NCBI GenBank assembly: GCA_964431735.1
Contig: CAYSLJ010000024.1
Location: 1 to 53,977 of the forward strand
Direction: 5' to 3'
DNA: 53,977 nt
Origin: CALARM01 sp964431735
Lineage (GTDB): Bacteria > Vulcanimicrobiota > SpSt-956 > JAKJGF01
In this document: positions 17,807-25,862 of the stretch, piece after piece
Position numbering within the stretch: position 1 is the first letter of the stretch
Layout of the letters: each line of letters begins with the position of its first letter
The notes under the pieces: model-generated
What the model was told of the DNA's origin: nothing
What the model saw: only the letters and a program-made list of their open reading frames with translations
The model's database searches: none
Program-made: the position numbers and the translations under genes

Positions 17807-18811
17807 TTAATGACAGTCTTTATGTAAATCCAAAAAACTCTTATCCACTCTTAAATTGGTCATTTCCATATTTTCCAGTATTTTATGGGCAAGGGTAAGG
17901 GCATTACTTGCTTCGTCACCCGAAACTATAGGCTTTTTTCCTTCAGTAATACATTGTATGAAATGATTCAATTCAAGTCTTAAAGGTTCTTCTTTACTGA
18001 TAAAAGGTTTTTCAAGGAGAAATTTCCTCTGATATCGCGTACTGTTTTTATCAAAAACATATTTTGAAGATAACTGACGTCGAAAGGTTATATTTTGATC
18101 TATATAATCTACGGAAACAAAGGCATCTTCCAGTGTAACTTCAAGTTTCCTTACCCTTTCTGCCGTAACTCTGCTTGAAGCCAGGGTAGCGAGACATCCG
18201 TTTTCAAACACCAGTTGAGCTACAGCTATATCTTCAAAATCAGAATAAACTGAAGAACCCATAGCATTAACTTTCTTCACAGATGATTTTACAAGACTCA
18301 GTATAATATCAATATCATGAATCATCAGTTCAAGAACAACACCTATATCAAGATTTCTGGCACTGGCAGGGCCAAGACGATTGGCCTCTACAAAAATAGG
18401 TTTCTCTACCAGATTAAATAATTCCTGAACTGCAGGATTAAACCGTTCTGTATGGCCTACCTGTAATATAAGACCGTTCTCTTTTGCTATTTTATTCAAA
18501 TCATCTATTTCTTGGATAGTTTTTGTTACAGGTTTCTCTACAAGAACATGAATACCATGTTCCAGAAAGCCTCTGGATATATCATAATGATAACTGGTAG
18601 GAACTACAATACTTACAGCATCAACCTTACCAAAAAATTCCTTGTAATCCTGATAACGATTTACTCCAAATCTCTGAGAAACTTCATTCAGGGTAGTTTC
18701 ATCGGTATCTGCCAGCCCTATAAGTTCAACTTCAGGCATTTCATTATAAACCCTGGCATGATGTTGTCCCATATTACCCACTCCGATGACCCCAACTCTC
18801 ATCTTTTTCAA
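17807..18811 (-). CDS. Gfo/Idh/MocA oxidoreductase, GnnA-like
   Basis: 334 residues. The NAD(P)-binding motif is GVIGVGNMGQHH, the family EKP motif is LVEKPVTKT, and GHTERFNP and HDIDI complete the Gfo/Idh pattern. Located between fabZ and lpxA, it is a candidate UDP-GlcNAc 3-dehydrogenase (GnnA), which with the aminotransferase GnnB makes the diamino sugar used for amide-linked lipid A. No gnnB is in the window. I chose the TTG at 18811 because GGGGA is 7 bases upstream; an in-frame ATG at 18829 overlaps that site. Confidence 0.75.
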   Translation of the reverse strand: MKKMRVGVIGVGNMGQHHARVYNEMPEVELIGLADTDETTLNEVSQRFGVNRYQDYKEFFGKVDAVSIVVPTSYHYDISRGFLEHGIHVLVEKPVTKTIQEIDDLNKIAKENGLILQVGHTERFNPAVQELFNLVEKPIFVEANRLGPASARNLDIGVVLELMIHDIDIILSLVKSSVKKVNAMGSSVYSDFEDIAVAQLVFENGCLATLASSRVTAERVRKLEVTLEDAFVSVDYIDQNITFRRQLSSKYVFDKNSTRYQRKFLLEKPFISKEEPLRLELNHFIQCITEGKKPIVSGDEASNALTLAHKILENMEMTNLRVDKSFLDLHKDCH

Positions 18812-18846
18812 CCTAAAATCCCCTTTCATTAAGCTATCCTGTAAAT

Positions 18847-19281
18847 TTAAGAACCGGAAGATAATCCAAACGTGATTTCTCCTTCGGCAACTATATTACC
18901 TTCTACTTTAGCATATCCTTTAATTTTACCAAAACCTCTTCTTACCTTCAATAACTCTACTTCCATAACCAGCTGATCACCCGGAACTACAGGCTTTCTG
19001 AATTTAAAATCATTCAGTCCCATTAAAAGAGGTATTTTACCACTGACCTGATTATTTTCCGTATACATCATAATACAGGCGACCTGTGCGAGTGCCTCGG
19101 CAATTAAAACGCCTGGCATTATGGGTTGTTCAGGGAAATGACCTGTAAAAAACAACTCGTTTGCACTTACATTCTTGATTGCTAATATCCTTTTCTGAGG
19201 TTCTACCTCAAGAACTCTGTCGACGAGTAAAAAAGGATAACGATGTGGCAAAATAGTTTTTATCTTATTAATATCCATCAT
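18847..19281 (-). CDS. fabZ: 3-hydroxyacyl-ACP dehydratase FabZ
   Basis: 144 residues, hot-dog fold. LPHRYPFLLVD near residue 10 and GHFPEQPIMPGVLIAEALAQ near 47 carry the catalytic His and Glu. It dehydrates 3-hydroxyacyl-ACP, the same pool that supplies LpxA and LpxD, which explains its place in the lpx cluster. The ATG at 19281 follows AGGGAG at 8 bases. A partial copy of its 5' end lies 82 bases upstream. Confidence 0.93.
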   Translation of the reverse strand: MMDINKIKTILPHRYPFLLVDRVLEVEPQKRILAIKNVSANELFFTGHFPEQPIMPGVLIAEALAQVACIMMYTENNQVSGKIPLLMGLNDFKFRKPVVPGDQLVMEVELLKVRRGFGKIKGYAKVEGNIVAEGEITFGLSSGS

Positions 19282-19366
19282 ACACAAAACTCCCTGCTAA
19301 TAAAAAAAACAGTTTCTTTATAAAATAAAACTGATTTATTTTTATTTTATTAATATCCATCATAAC

Positions 19367-20239
19367 TTAAACACAATCGACATATCTGTTCTGGCTGTGA
19401 TTATTACGATTTAAAGCCATAGATTTAATAGCTTTCACCAGTTCTACATTCAATTTATGACTGCTTTTAACAGCTATAATATGGCTTTTCAGATATGAGC
19501 CAAGCAGACTGACATCTCCTATAAGATCTAATATTTTATGTCTTACCGGTTCGTTCGGATAACGGAGAGGTGAAGAATAACCGTCTTTTTTTATCACAAG
19601 AGCGTTATCCAGAGTACCACCGAGAGCAAGATTATTATCCAGAAGATATTGTATTTCTTCTACAAAACCATATGTTCTGGATTGACTTATACAGTTAATA
19701 TATGTTCTAGGTTCAATCAATATTTCCTCCATCTGAGTTTTTAATATCGGATGATTGTAATCAACTATACAGGTAATTTTAAATTCATTGCCCGGTAGTG
19801 CTACTATATGACTGTCTCTATCTGAGACCCAGAGAGGTTCGGGAGGAATAATAAAATTCCTCTCTCCTTCCGGCTGTTCTCTAAATCCGGATGAATTAAT
19901 AATATCAGTAAAAGTATGAGAACTTCCGTCCATGATAGGAACTTCACTGCCATATATTTCAATAAAAGCATTATCCACACAGAGACCGTAAAGACAGGAA
20001 AGAATATGTTCTACTGTTCTGACTTCAACACCTTCGAAAGACAGAGTAGTACCTCTGATGGTATTGGAAACATTATCTACCAGAGCCGGTATATAATGTA
20101 AAGCCGATGAATCGTTCCTGATAAATACAATACCTGTATTAACAGGAGCAGGTTTTACACATATAGAAACAGATTCTCCCGAATGTATACCTGTTCCTGA
20201 AAAAGTATGTTCTCTTAAAAGTGTCCTTTGATATTCCAT
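19367..20239 (-). CDS. lpxC: UDP-3-O-acyl-N-acetylglucosamine deacetylase LpxC
   Basis: 290 residues. The zinc ligands are His78 (TVEHIL), His234 and Asp238 (RHKILDLIGD), and the catalytic His261 is in SSHKLN, closely matching the E. coli spacing. It performs the committed step of lipid A synthesis. The ATG at 20239 has AGGGGA 8 bases upstream. It is a separate gene and not fused to fabZ. It starts 11 bases after the unknown exported-protein gene. Confidence 0.95.
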   Translation of the reverse strand: MEYQRTLLREHTFSGTGIHSGESVSICVKPAPVNTGIVFIRNDSSALHYIPALVDNVSNTIRGTTLSFEGVEVRTVEHILSCLYGLCVDNAFIEIYGSEVPIMDGSSHTFTDIINSSGFREQPEGERNFIIPPEPLWVSDRDSHIVALPGNEFKITCIVDYNHPILKTQMEEILIEPRTYINCISQSRTYGFVEEIQYLLDNNLALGGTLDNALVIKKDGYSSPLRYPNEPVRHKILDLIGDVSLLGSYLKSHIIAVKSSHKLNVELVKAIKSMALNRNNHSQNRYVDCV

Positions 20240-20250
20240 ATAAATATCCC

Positions 20251-21762
20251 CTAATTAGACTTGAATAAAATTTTCACAGGATAACAAGAACCACTCTGTG
20301 GAGTGGTAAATATTTTCATAGATCTTCTTTCTTTAGGAGAAAGACGAATTTCTGTTACAAGAGATGTTTTACCGGGACGGAGCAATTGCGTTTCATATAA
20401 ATTATTGTCTATAATAATTACGCCTCTCGCGATACCATTTACCGGTGAAAAACAGACTCTGAGTGTTTTTTCTTCACCTGACGGGTTATTTAATATAATA
20501 TTGAATTTGTATATAACACCGTAATTTCCCTGGTTTGGAGCTCCTGTCTTTATATCAGGAAGCCAGGGACTCACACCGACAGGAATTGTAAGGTCATCAG
20601 AACCGATATTATAGGTAAAAGAAGATGAAATATTCGGTTCTGCAAATACACCCTTGGGATGTATTCTGAATGGGTCAAAGTCATCAGGGAGAACCTCTTC
20701 TTTATCAAAAGCAATATCAGGCTGACCTGCCTGAACAATTACAGAGAGAGGAAGATTATTAAGCAGGTGCATTTCAAGAAGACCTGACACTACATCTCCC
20801 GGTTTCATAAAAGCCCTGCTTATAATAAATTCACCTTTAGGAGCTATTGTAATTATCTGACCTGCATCATAACTATAATCCTGTAAAAATCTTACAGTAG
20901 ATCTGTGACCTACAAAAAAAACATCCTGATCCGGTCCTGATGTTCCACTTAAAAGTTTCATCTCCACTGTTTTAGTAGAAGGATTGGTAAGTTTTATAAG
21001 AAATTCTCTGTATATACTTTTAGGAGAATTTTGATGGTAATATAATAATCGTACAGGTTTTTCCGGTTCTATCTTCTCCTGAAACAGTATACCGTCATCC
21101 TCTATTTTCTCAGGACGATTGCTTATCATTAAAAGAGATGCTTCCGTCGTAGGAATTATCTTGTTTACCACATGGACTTTAACACTTTCCCTTACAGGGT
21201 AATATAAAGGATTTTCTATTTTAACAGGAAGTTCGAAACTTTTACTTTCACCTCTTGACAAAAATGAAGGACATTCAAAAGGTACATACTCGTCAAATAA
21301 AAGATATGACCCAGCTTTAAGTCTGGTCTTTGAAATAACGGTTCTGATAGCAGAGTCCCTCAGAAAATCTCTTGGAGCAGGATTCCCTGTAACAGTAATT
21401 GAAACCTGGTCGGGAAGAACACCTGCAGGCTCTCTTATAGCTACATAAATAGCACTCCTTACTTTCTGTCGCGTTAAAACAAAACTACCATGTCCGTATT
21501 TTAATCCCTTTAATACTACGCTGTTCGCAATTTCATCTGTTTTTACATCAATTAAATCAGGTGACATGTTTTCTACTGACACAGGACCTTTTGTAGAACC
21601 TGTAATTGGAAAAATTACAGGATTATTAAGCGGTATACTTACTTCAGTACTTCCGCTCAAAGCAAGAAAAGACTTTACAGAAGGATCCTGTTCCTGTCCA
21701 TAATTAATTCCGTATAAAATACTAATAAAAATACATAATAAAAATAATATCTTTTTCAACAT
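20251..21762 (-). CDS. Exported protein of unknown function inside the lpx operon
   Basis: 503 residues. I do not recognise a full-length family. A signal peptide (about 1-22, ending near YGQEQ) precedes a beta-rich domain; its first 100 residues (VENMSPDLIDVK, LKGLKYGHGSFVL) resemble the N-terminal domain of secretin and pilus-assembly proteins. The remainder looks like several immunoglobulin-like beta-sandwich domains. Its start overlaps the lpxD end by 7 bases, and lpxC follows 11 bases later, so it is co-translated with lipid A enzymes. Probably periplasmic, with an envelope role by context only. Confidence 0.7.
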   Translation of the reverse strand: MLKKILFLLCIFISILYGINYGQEQDPSVKSFLALSGSTEVSIPLNNPVIFPITGSTKGPVSVENMSPDLIDVKTDEIANSVVLKGLKYGHGSFVLTRQKVRSAIYVAIREPAGVLPDQVSITVTGNPAPRDFLRDSAIRTVISKTRLKAGSYLLFDEYVPFECPSFLSRGESKSFELPVKIENPLYYPVRESVKVHVVNKIIPTTEASLLMISNRPEKIEDDGILFQEKIEPEKPVRLLYYHQNSPKSIYREFLIKLTNPSTKTVEMKLLSGTSGPDQDVFFVGHRSTVRFLQDYSYDAGQIITIAPKGEFIISRAFMKPGDVVSGLLEMHLLNNLPLSVIVQAGQPDIAFDKEEVLPDDFDPFRIHPKGVFAEPNISSSFTYNIGSDDLTIPVGVSPWLPDIKTGAPNQGNYGVIYKFNIILNNPSGEEKTLRVCFSPVNGIARGVIIIDNNLYETQLLRPGKTSLVTEIRLSPKERRSMKIFTTPQSGSCYPVKILFKSN

Positions 21763-22814
21763 TCACAATCCTTTATCTGAAGAGAAGAGATGTGTATTTT
21801 TAGTTGAATCAATTCTTCTCTCATAGTTTTAATATCAGAACATATATGTTCAATTTTTTTCATATAAGCTACAGAACGGAAAAATTCTCTGTAATCCAGA
21901 GCAGGAGAGCCTGCCACCCTGCAGTCGGGAGAGATATCACTTATTATACCTGATTTAGCAGATAATACGGCATTTTTACCTATAGTTATCCTGTCTGCTA
22001 TACCTACCTGCCCTCCTATAATAGCATTATCTTCTACCCTGACGCTGCCTGAAAGACCGGAAAGACCTGCAATAACAACATTTTCTCCTATATAAACATT
22101 ATGAGCCACCTGAACAAGATTATCAATTTTAGTACCTTTACCAATCGTAGTTACTCCTGTTGTGGCTCTGTCTACACAGGTACCTGCCCCTATTTCCACA
22201 TCATCTTCTATCAATACAGAACCTATCTGAGGTATTTTATAATAGGTTTTGCCGTCTCTCTCAAATCCAAAACCATCGCTTCCAATCACTGCACCTGCAT
22301 GGATAATAACATTATTACCTGCTGTAACCCTGTCCAGAACTACAGCATTCGGGTATATAATACAAAAATCTCCGATAATTACATTGTTTCCTATGTGAAC
22401 ACCGGGATAAATAACTGTTGATTTGCCTATTTTTACATTATCTCCAATATAAACATTTGGATAAATTATTACATCATCGGAAAAATATACATGGTCACCC
22501 TTTATACAGGTGTGATGAATTCCAGTGTAAGAATGGCTTTTTTCTTTAAATAAGTCTAAAACCCTTGCGAAAGCAAATCTGGGGTTCGAAACTATTATGA
22601 GAGGTTTTTCCGTACTCAGTCCATAATGGTCAGAACAGATAATAGCACCTGCCCCGGAATTTATAGCCTTCTTAAAATACATACGCTTTACTGCAAAGGT
22701 TATATGGTCTCCGGAAGCTCCATCAATATCAGAAACACCGGATACAGTAAAAAGTTCATTGCCGATTACTGTCCCTCCAAGAGTTTCCGCTATTTCTTTA
22801 ATGGTAAAAGTCAT
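21756..22814 (-). CDS. lpxD: UDP-3-O-acylglucosamine N-acyltransferase LpxD, second copy
   Basis: 352 residues. Same plan as the copy at 14299: N-terminal domain, hexapeptide helix, GSDGFGF, catalytic His in VQVAHNV, C-terminal helix ending in a Cys-containing tail (DCEC). The two are clearly diverged, so this is an old duplication. This one sits in the classic bamA-skp-lpxD position. GGAGA is 8 bases before the ATG. The two copies may use different acyl chains or sugars. Confidence 0.92.
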   Translation of the reverse strand: MTFTIKEIAETLGGTVIGNELFTVSGVSDIDGASGDHITFAVKRMYFKKAINSGAGAIICSDHYGLSTEKPLIIVSNPRFAFARVLDLFKEKSHSYTGIHHTCIKGDHVYFSDDVIIYPNVYIGDNVKIGKSTVIYPGVHIGNNVIIGDFCIIYPNAVVLDRVTAGNNVIIHAGAVIGSDGFGFERDGKTYYKIPQIGSVLIEDDVEIGAGTCVDRATTGVTTIGKGTKIDNLVQVAHNVYIGENVVIAGLSGLSGSVRVEDNAIIGGQVGIADRITIGKNAVLSAKSGIISDISPDCRVAGSPALDYREFFRSVAYMKKIEHICSDIKTMREELIQLKIHISSLQIKDCEC

Positions 22815-22920
22815 TTCTTATATCTCCGTATATTAAACCAGTCATCTTACCGACCTGCTCATTATATTCAGTGTAATATTTACTGCCGTCATGCCGGTAA
22901 CTGGGAAATACAATTTATCT

Positions 22921-23361
22921 CTACTTCAATTCTTTCAATACTTCATCTGTAATGTCAGTACCAATACCATGAACTCTCTGTTTGACCAGAACCAGATCCA
23001 TATTTTTTCCTATAGCAACCTTTTGTGCAGCTTTTCCCATATCATTGGTGAGAACTTCCATCAATATCTCATTGGAATGTTCAAAAATTTTGGTAATCTG
23101 ATACTGCATTTCTTCCTTCTCTGCATCGGTAAGATTGGGAGAAGCTTTTTCATAAAGAATTGTATAAGCTATTCTCTGTGCCTGAAGCTGATCCGAATAT
23201 CTTGTAAATTTCGGCCATCCATCCATAACCTTTTCTATATCTACAACTCCTACAGATACCTGCTTCTGAGCGACAGCAGGAGAACTTACTGATAGAGATA
23301 CTGCAATTCCTGCAATTAAAACGACAAGTATAATTATACAACAAATACTTCTTTTTTTCAT
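22921..23361 (-). CDS. Skp/OmpH-family periplasmic chaperone, short
   Basis: 146 residues. A signal peptide (about 1-32) leads to VGVVDIEKVM, the usual OmpH N terminus. The helical arm is shorter than usual, and the family C terminus DLVLVKQRV...DITDEVLKEL follows. Skp binds unfolded outer-membrane proteins for BamA. GAAAGGAG precedes the ATG. It is the last of three consecutive Skp-like genes downstream of bamA. Confidence 0.8.
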   Translation of the reverse strand: MKKRSICCIIILVVLIAGIAVSLSVSSPAVAQKQVSVGVVDIEKVMDGWPKFTRYSDQLQAQRIAYTILYEKASPNLTDAEKEEMQYQITKIFEHSNEILMEVLTNDMGKAAQKVAIGKNMDLVLVKQRVHGIGTDITDEVLKELK

Positions 23362-23387
23362 TATATAGAAACTCCTTTCATTACTTA

Positions 23388-24905
23388 TTACTTCTTTTCC
23401 ACAATGTTAATCACATCTTCAGTTAAATCAAGACTGTTAACATTAACCCTGTACCCTGTAAGAACTACCGGTACACCTTTTTCCTTTGCCACAATTTCCA
23501 CCTGTGCAGAAATATCTTTCATAATACTATTAAATAAATTCTCTCTTTCTTTCATAATTTTTTCAATGTCCTGTTGTTTTTCACCGGCAATAGTTTTTTG
23601 AGTTTTAGATAATTCTTTACCCAGTTCTTTTTTCTTTGCTTCAAACTCACGTTCAAGCTGTTCACTGAAAGATTTAAGAGATTGTTCCACATCTCCATGT
23701 TTTTTCTCAAGTGCTGCAATAAGAGCTTTTTTCTCCGCTTCATATTCACCGGCAAGGTGCTCATTCACTATATTCCACTTTTCCCCTATGACGGACTGTA
23801 TCTGTTCCTCTTTACTTCTCATCGTAGAAGAGAATTGACTCTCAAGAGAATAACGAGTCTTTTCCAGTTCTGCTCTTACTTTCTTATCTACCTCACTGCC
23901 TTTTACCTGAACTATGGCATCAAATTCTTTCTTTTTGGCATCTATCTTGCTGTTCATACCGGTATTGAGATCCTTTGTATAATCACCGATAATACCATCA
24001 ATTTCAGCCATTTTCTTATTTTTAAAAGATGTAAAAGTATCTTCGACTTTTCTTGTTTCACCGGCAATATCACTTTCATAACCAGAGTCTATAGACTTTT
24101 TCTCTGCAATTAATTTCTGCAGTTCTTCCTCATCTTCTTTATTATGAGTATTTTTTGCATTAAGCTGGTTGATTTCCAGATTGACCTTCAGTAATGCCTG
24201 CTGATTTTCTTCCATACGTTTCTGTTTATAATCTTCAAGTTCACCCATCAACCTGTTTCGTTCTGCAGTAAGTACAGAGTCAAGTTCCAGCACAAGAGCA
24301 TCTCTCTTTTTTTTGACTTTATTATCTCTTTCAACTATAAGAGTATTAATATATTGATCCAGTATAGCCTGTACTGCCTGCTGTTCTTTCTCAAGTTCAG
24401 GCCTGTATTTTTCATGGATTATGGCAGATTTTTTATTTAATTCTGCTGTCATTTTAGCTTCAAATTCTTTTTGAATTTGTTCAATCTCAGATTGATGTTC
24501 TGATTTTATCTTTTCCATTTCAGCTTTCTGTCTCGCAGAAAATCTGTCCTGAAGAGCCTGAAGCTGTCCCATGATGGAATTTTGCTCTGTTGTCCAGCTA
24601 ACTTTAAGCTCTTCATTCTTTTTTTTCAATCTGCTATCATATTCAGATATAAGAGATTTAAATTTCTTCTCTGCATCCTTCTGAAAATTATTCATCTTAT
24701 TCTTAAATTCATTTGAAGCAAAACCTTCTTCAAATTCCTGAACCTGTCTGTCTAAAGACTCAAGTTTTGACCAGTCCTTATGAAGTTTTAATAATTTATC
24801 AATATCAACAACACCTATACCGGAACTGGAAGGTTCTGAACCGTATCCATAAAGGAACAGGCATATAATAAATGAAATTAACAGAAAAAAAGATAATCTC
24901 TTCAA
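23388..24905 (-). CDS. Giant Skp/OmpH-like coiled-coil protein
   Basis: 505 residues, about three times the usual Skp length. After an N-terminal hydrophobic segment (4-22, no lipobox Cys) comes the OmpH start GVVDIDKLLKLHKDW. About 400 residues of charged coiled coil follow, then the OmpH-type C terminus VPVVLTGYRVN...LTEDVINIV. The architecture suggests a greatly lengthened tentacle chaperone or periplasmic spacer. I chose the TTG at 24905 with AAGGAG 10 bases upstream. It begins 15 bases after the lipoprotein Skp gene. Confidence 0.75.
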   Translation of the reverse strand: MKRLSFFLLISFIICLFLYGYGSEPSSSGIGVVDIDKLLKLHKDWSKLESLDRQVQEFEEGFASNEFKNKMNNFQKDAEKKFKSLISEYDSRLKKKNEELKVSWTTEQNSIMGQLQALQDRFSARQKAEMEKIKSEHQSEIEQIQKEFEAKMTAELNKKSAIIHEKYRPELEKEQQAVQAILDQYINTLIVERDNKVKKKRDALVLELDSVLTAERNRLMGELEDYKQKRMEENQQALLKVNLEINQLNAKNTHNKEDEEELQKLIAEKKSIDSGYESDIAGETRKVEDTFTSFKNKKMAEIDGIIGDYTKDLNTGMNSKIDAKKKEFDAIVQVKGSEVDKKVRAELEKTRYSLESQFSSTMRSKEEQIQSVIGEKWNIVNEHLAGEYEAEKKALIAALEKKHGDVEQSLKSFSEQLEREFEAKKKELGKELSKTQKTIAGEKQQDIEKIMKERENLFNSIMKDISAQVEIVAKEKGVPVVLTGYRVNVNSLDLTEDVINIVEKK

Positions 24906-24919
24906 AAACTCAGGACTCC

Positions 24920-25786
24920 TTATTCTAACTTTGTAATAACATCATCAGTAATGTCCATGCCTCCGTAAAGGACATTTACATCATCAAGTATTATGGAGAG
25001 ACCTTTTTCTTTTGCCACTTCTCCTGAAACTTTATTTATCTCGTCTTCAACAGGTTTCAAAATAGCCTTTTTCTTGTCATCAAGTTTTTTCTGATAATTT
25101 GCAAGAAAACTAGAAGGAGGGGCACTGTCACCGTAGATTTCTTTGGCTTCTTTTTCCAGATTTTTATTCATATCTGAAAAAATCTTATATAACTCTTCCT
25201 GAGCATCTCTCATCTTACTTATATTCATAAGTTTTTCCTGAGATATATAGCCAACTACCTGAGGTACATCTTTCACGGAAGTATCTTCTTTTGAAGTGGC
25301 AACGGGAGTGGCAGAAGTATTTTCCTTTTTACTGTTAGGATCGAAAACCTTCTTCACATCATCTGTTACATCCATAACACCACATACGACAACAGTTGCG
25401 TCCAGGACAACAGAAAGGTTCTTTTCTTTTGCAACCTTTTCTATGGCTCTTTTCTGTTTTTCCTGAAGAGGAGTTATAATACTGGCCTGTATTTTTACAA
25501 GTTCCTGTTGAAACTGTGTCTGTATGGCACTTTTTTGCTTATCATTCAATCCTTTCGCCATTTCACTGTATTCTACAGCAAGTTTCTTCCTTTCCTCTTC
25601 AAACTTCTTCTCTGCTTCCTGAAAAGGAGAAAGATTAATAATAACACTCTGATCCACCGAACCAACACCAGGAGCACCTGGGAGGTTATCATTACCCTGA
25701 GTTACTCTGTTACATCCGCAGAAAGATAAACATAATACAAAAAAACATAAACAGAAAATCTGTTTTACATAATACATTTTAACCAT
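24920..25786 (-). CDS. Lipoprotein with two tandem Skp/OmpH-like domains
   Basis: 288 residues. A lipobox-like FCGC puts a lipidated Cys near residue 25. Two Skp-like units follow: one ends LSVVLDATVVV...DVTDDVKKV (about 45-150), the other LSIILDDVNVL...DITDDVITKL (about 180-288). A Ser/Thr-rich linker separates them, so this is an internal duplication. Skp normally trimerises and is soluble; a lipidated tandem form is unusual. The start lies beyond a hairpin that seems to bridge the ribosome-binding site to the ATG. Confidence 0.8.
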   Translation of the reverse strand: MVKMYYVKQIFCLCFFVLCLSFCGCNRVTQGNDNLPGAPGVGSVDQSVIINLSPFQEAEKKFEEERKKLAVEYSEMAKGLNDKQKSAIQTQFQQELVKIQASIITPLQEKQKRAIEKVAKEKNLSVVLDATVVVCGVMDVTDDVKKVFDPNSKKENTSATPVATSKEDTSVKDVPQVVGYISQEKLMNISKMRDAQEELYKIFSDMNKNLEKEAKEIYGDSAPPSSFLANYQKKLDDKKKAILKPVEDEINKVSGEVAKEKGLSIILDDVNVLYGGMDITDDVITKLE

Positions 25787-25818
25787 TTATTATACTGATA
25801 ATTCAGTATGTCACCTCC
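25784..25818 (-). promoter_or_regulatory. Hairpin-bridged ribosome-binding site
   Basis: On the minus strand GGAGGTGAC (25818-25810) is followed by a perfect 7-bp hairpin, ATACTGA-ATTA-TCAGTAT (25809-25792), then AATAA and ATG. The linear gap from GGAGG to ATG is too long, but with the hairpin folded it is about 9 bases. No other ribosome-binding site is present. Confidence 0.6.
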
Positions 25819-25862
25819 AATTAATTTTAACTTGATTTCAAAATATATTCGTCAGTGCCTTA

